Origin: Holosporales bacterium
GTDB lineage: Bacteria; Pseudomonadota; Alphaproteobacteria; Paracaedibacterales; UBA11393
DNA: 6,974 nucleotides
Direction of reading: 5' to 3'
Assembly (NCBI GenBank): GCA_003542655.1
Contig: DPKF01000045.1
Span: 1-6,974 of the forward strand
Part shown: piece by piece, positions 6,314-6,974 of the stretch
How positions within the stretch are numbered: the first letter of the stretch is position 1
Layout: the number at the start of each line of letters is the position of its first letter
Notes under the pieces: model-generated
The model's input: the letters and a program-made list of their open reading frames with translations, nothing else
The model's database searches: none
What the model was told of the DNA's origin: nothing
Made by a program: the position numbers and the translations under genes

Positions 6314-6974
6314 TTAACTATATGAAAAGCCCCTTGGCTATACCAATAGCGGTCTCTGCAGGTATTGTTTATGGTTTACTGGATATTGCATATCTAAATA
6401 TATTTGCAAAAACAATTGCAGACATATTTATGCGTGTTTTAAAACTACTGTCCTTACCGGTAATTAGTTTTGCCCTTCTATCAACATTATCAGGGCTTGG
6501 TAATTGGCAAACATTACAAAGAATTGGTCTTCGCATCGTTCGTTATACATTGCTTACAACCATTGTATCCGCTTCTTTTGCAGCGGCTCTTTTTGCAATT
6601 TTTAGACCAAAATTACAAAATATGACACAAATTCCTGATAACACACTAAGTGCTGCCTCAGGAAGCTATACAGAACAACTCTTAAATAGTTTTATCCCAT
6701 CCAACATTATGCAGCCTTTTGTGGAACATAATGTGATTGGTGTCTTGATGATTGCTATATTTTTTGGGCTTGGTATTTTATCTCTGCCAGAGAAAAAGCG
6801 CATGGCGGCACATGAATTTTTAGATAGCATCTTTAGCGTTGTTATGAATTTAATTAAAAGTGTTGTCTTGGTCATGCCTATTGCTGTCTTTGCCTTTATC
6901 ACTGAATTTGTTCACGATATGCAAGCAGGGCTTGATTTATCTAAACTGGCTATATATCTTGGCATCGTTGTTGG
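6310..6974 (+). CDS. Dicarboxylate/amino acid:cation symporter, DAACS family (partial, N-terminal half)
   Basis: The frame opens with MINYMKSPLAIPIAVSAG at 6310 and stays open for 221 codons to the window edge. It is an integral inner-membrane protein with several hydrophobic segments. FMRVLKLLSLPVISFALLST corresponds to the conserved FLRLIKMLVVPLVFSSL-type segment of the GltP/DctA family. FIPSNIMQPFVEHNVIGVLM corresponds to the IIPSNIF...NVLQVI segment, and VVLVMPIAVFAFI to the LAPIGVFALI helix. Family members import glutamate, aspartate or C4-dicarboxylates with sodium or protons. The substrate-determining C-terminal part (hairpin HP2 and helices 7-8) is outside the window, so I give no symbol. 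The start overlaps the tatA stop (ATGA), indicating translational coupling; an in-frame ATG at 6322 is an alternative start. Confidence 0.87.
   Translation, partial: MINYMKSPLAIPIAVSAGIVYGLLDIAYLNIFAKTIADIFMRVLKLLSLPVISFALLSTLSGLGNWQTLQRIGLRIVRYTLLTTIVSASFAAALFAIFRPKLQNMTQIPDNTLSAASGSYTEQLLNSFIPSNIMQPFVEHNVIGVLMIAIFFGLGILSLPEKKRMAAHEFLDSIFSVVMNLIKSVVLVMPIAVFAFITEFVHDMQAGLDLSKLAIYLGIVV

Overview
The window looks like chromosome of an AT-rich alphaproteobacterium. The best lineage marker is a ChpT-type histidine phosphotransferase, a component known from the alphaproteobacterial CckA-ChpT-CtrA phosphorelay. The low GC content, and a large exported protein that combines enzyme-like domains with a long run of near-identical repeats, suggest a host-associated or intracellular lineage such as Holosporales or a relative. 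That placement is inference; no marker here fixes the family.

Layout. On the minus strand, bases 1-200 hold the 5' part of a small alpha/beta hydrolase gene that runs off the left edge. Upstream of it, and on the same strand, lies the dominant gene (337-3906). It encodes about 1189 residues: a signal peptide, a nucleotidyltransferase-like region, an ADP-ribosyltransferase (PARP-like) domain, and eleven helical repeats of about 36 residues. Part of the repeat array was recently duplicated as a 324-bp block. A divergent intergenic region (3907-4029) separates it from the plus-strand genes: chpT, an RsmB-type rRNA cytosine methyltransferase, a short tatA, and the start of a dicarboxylate/amino-acid:cation symporter that runs off the right edge and overlaps tatA by ATGA.

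How the genes relate. The plus-strand genes are ordinary chromosomal functions: cell-cycle phosphorelay, rRNA modification, twin-arginine export and solute uptake. Only tatA and the symporter look tightly coupled. rsmB has its own extended -10 box. The large minus-strand gene does not belong to any of these pathways and is the accessory element. Its architecture suggests a secreted toxin or effector in which the repeat array binds a target and the ADP-ribosyltransferase domain, perhaps with the nucleotidyltransferase-like domain, modifies it. It is the one candidate for an undescribed system here.
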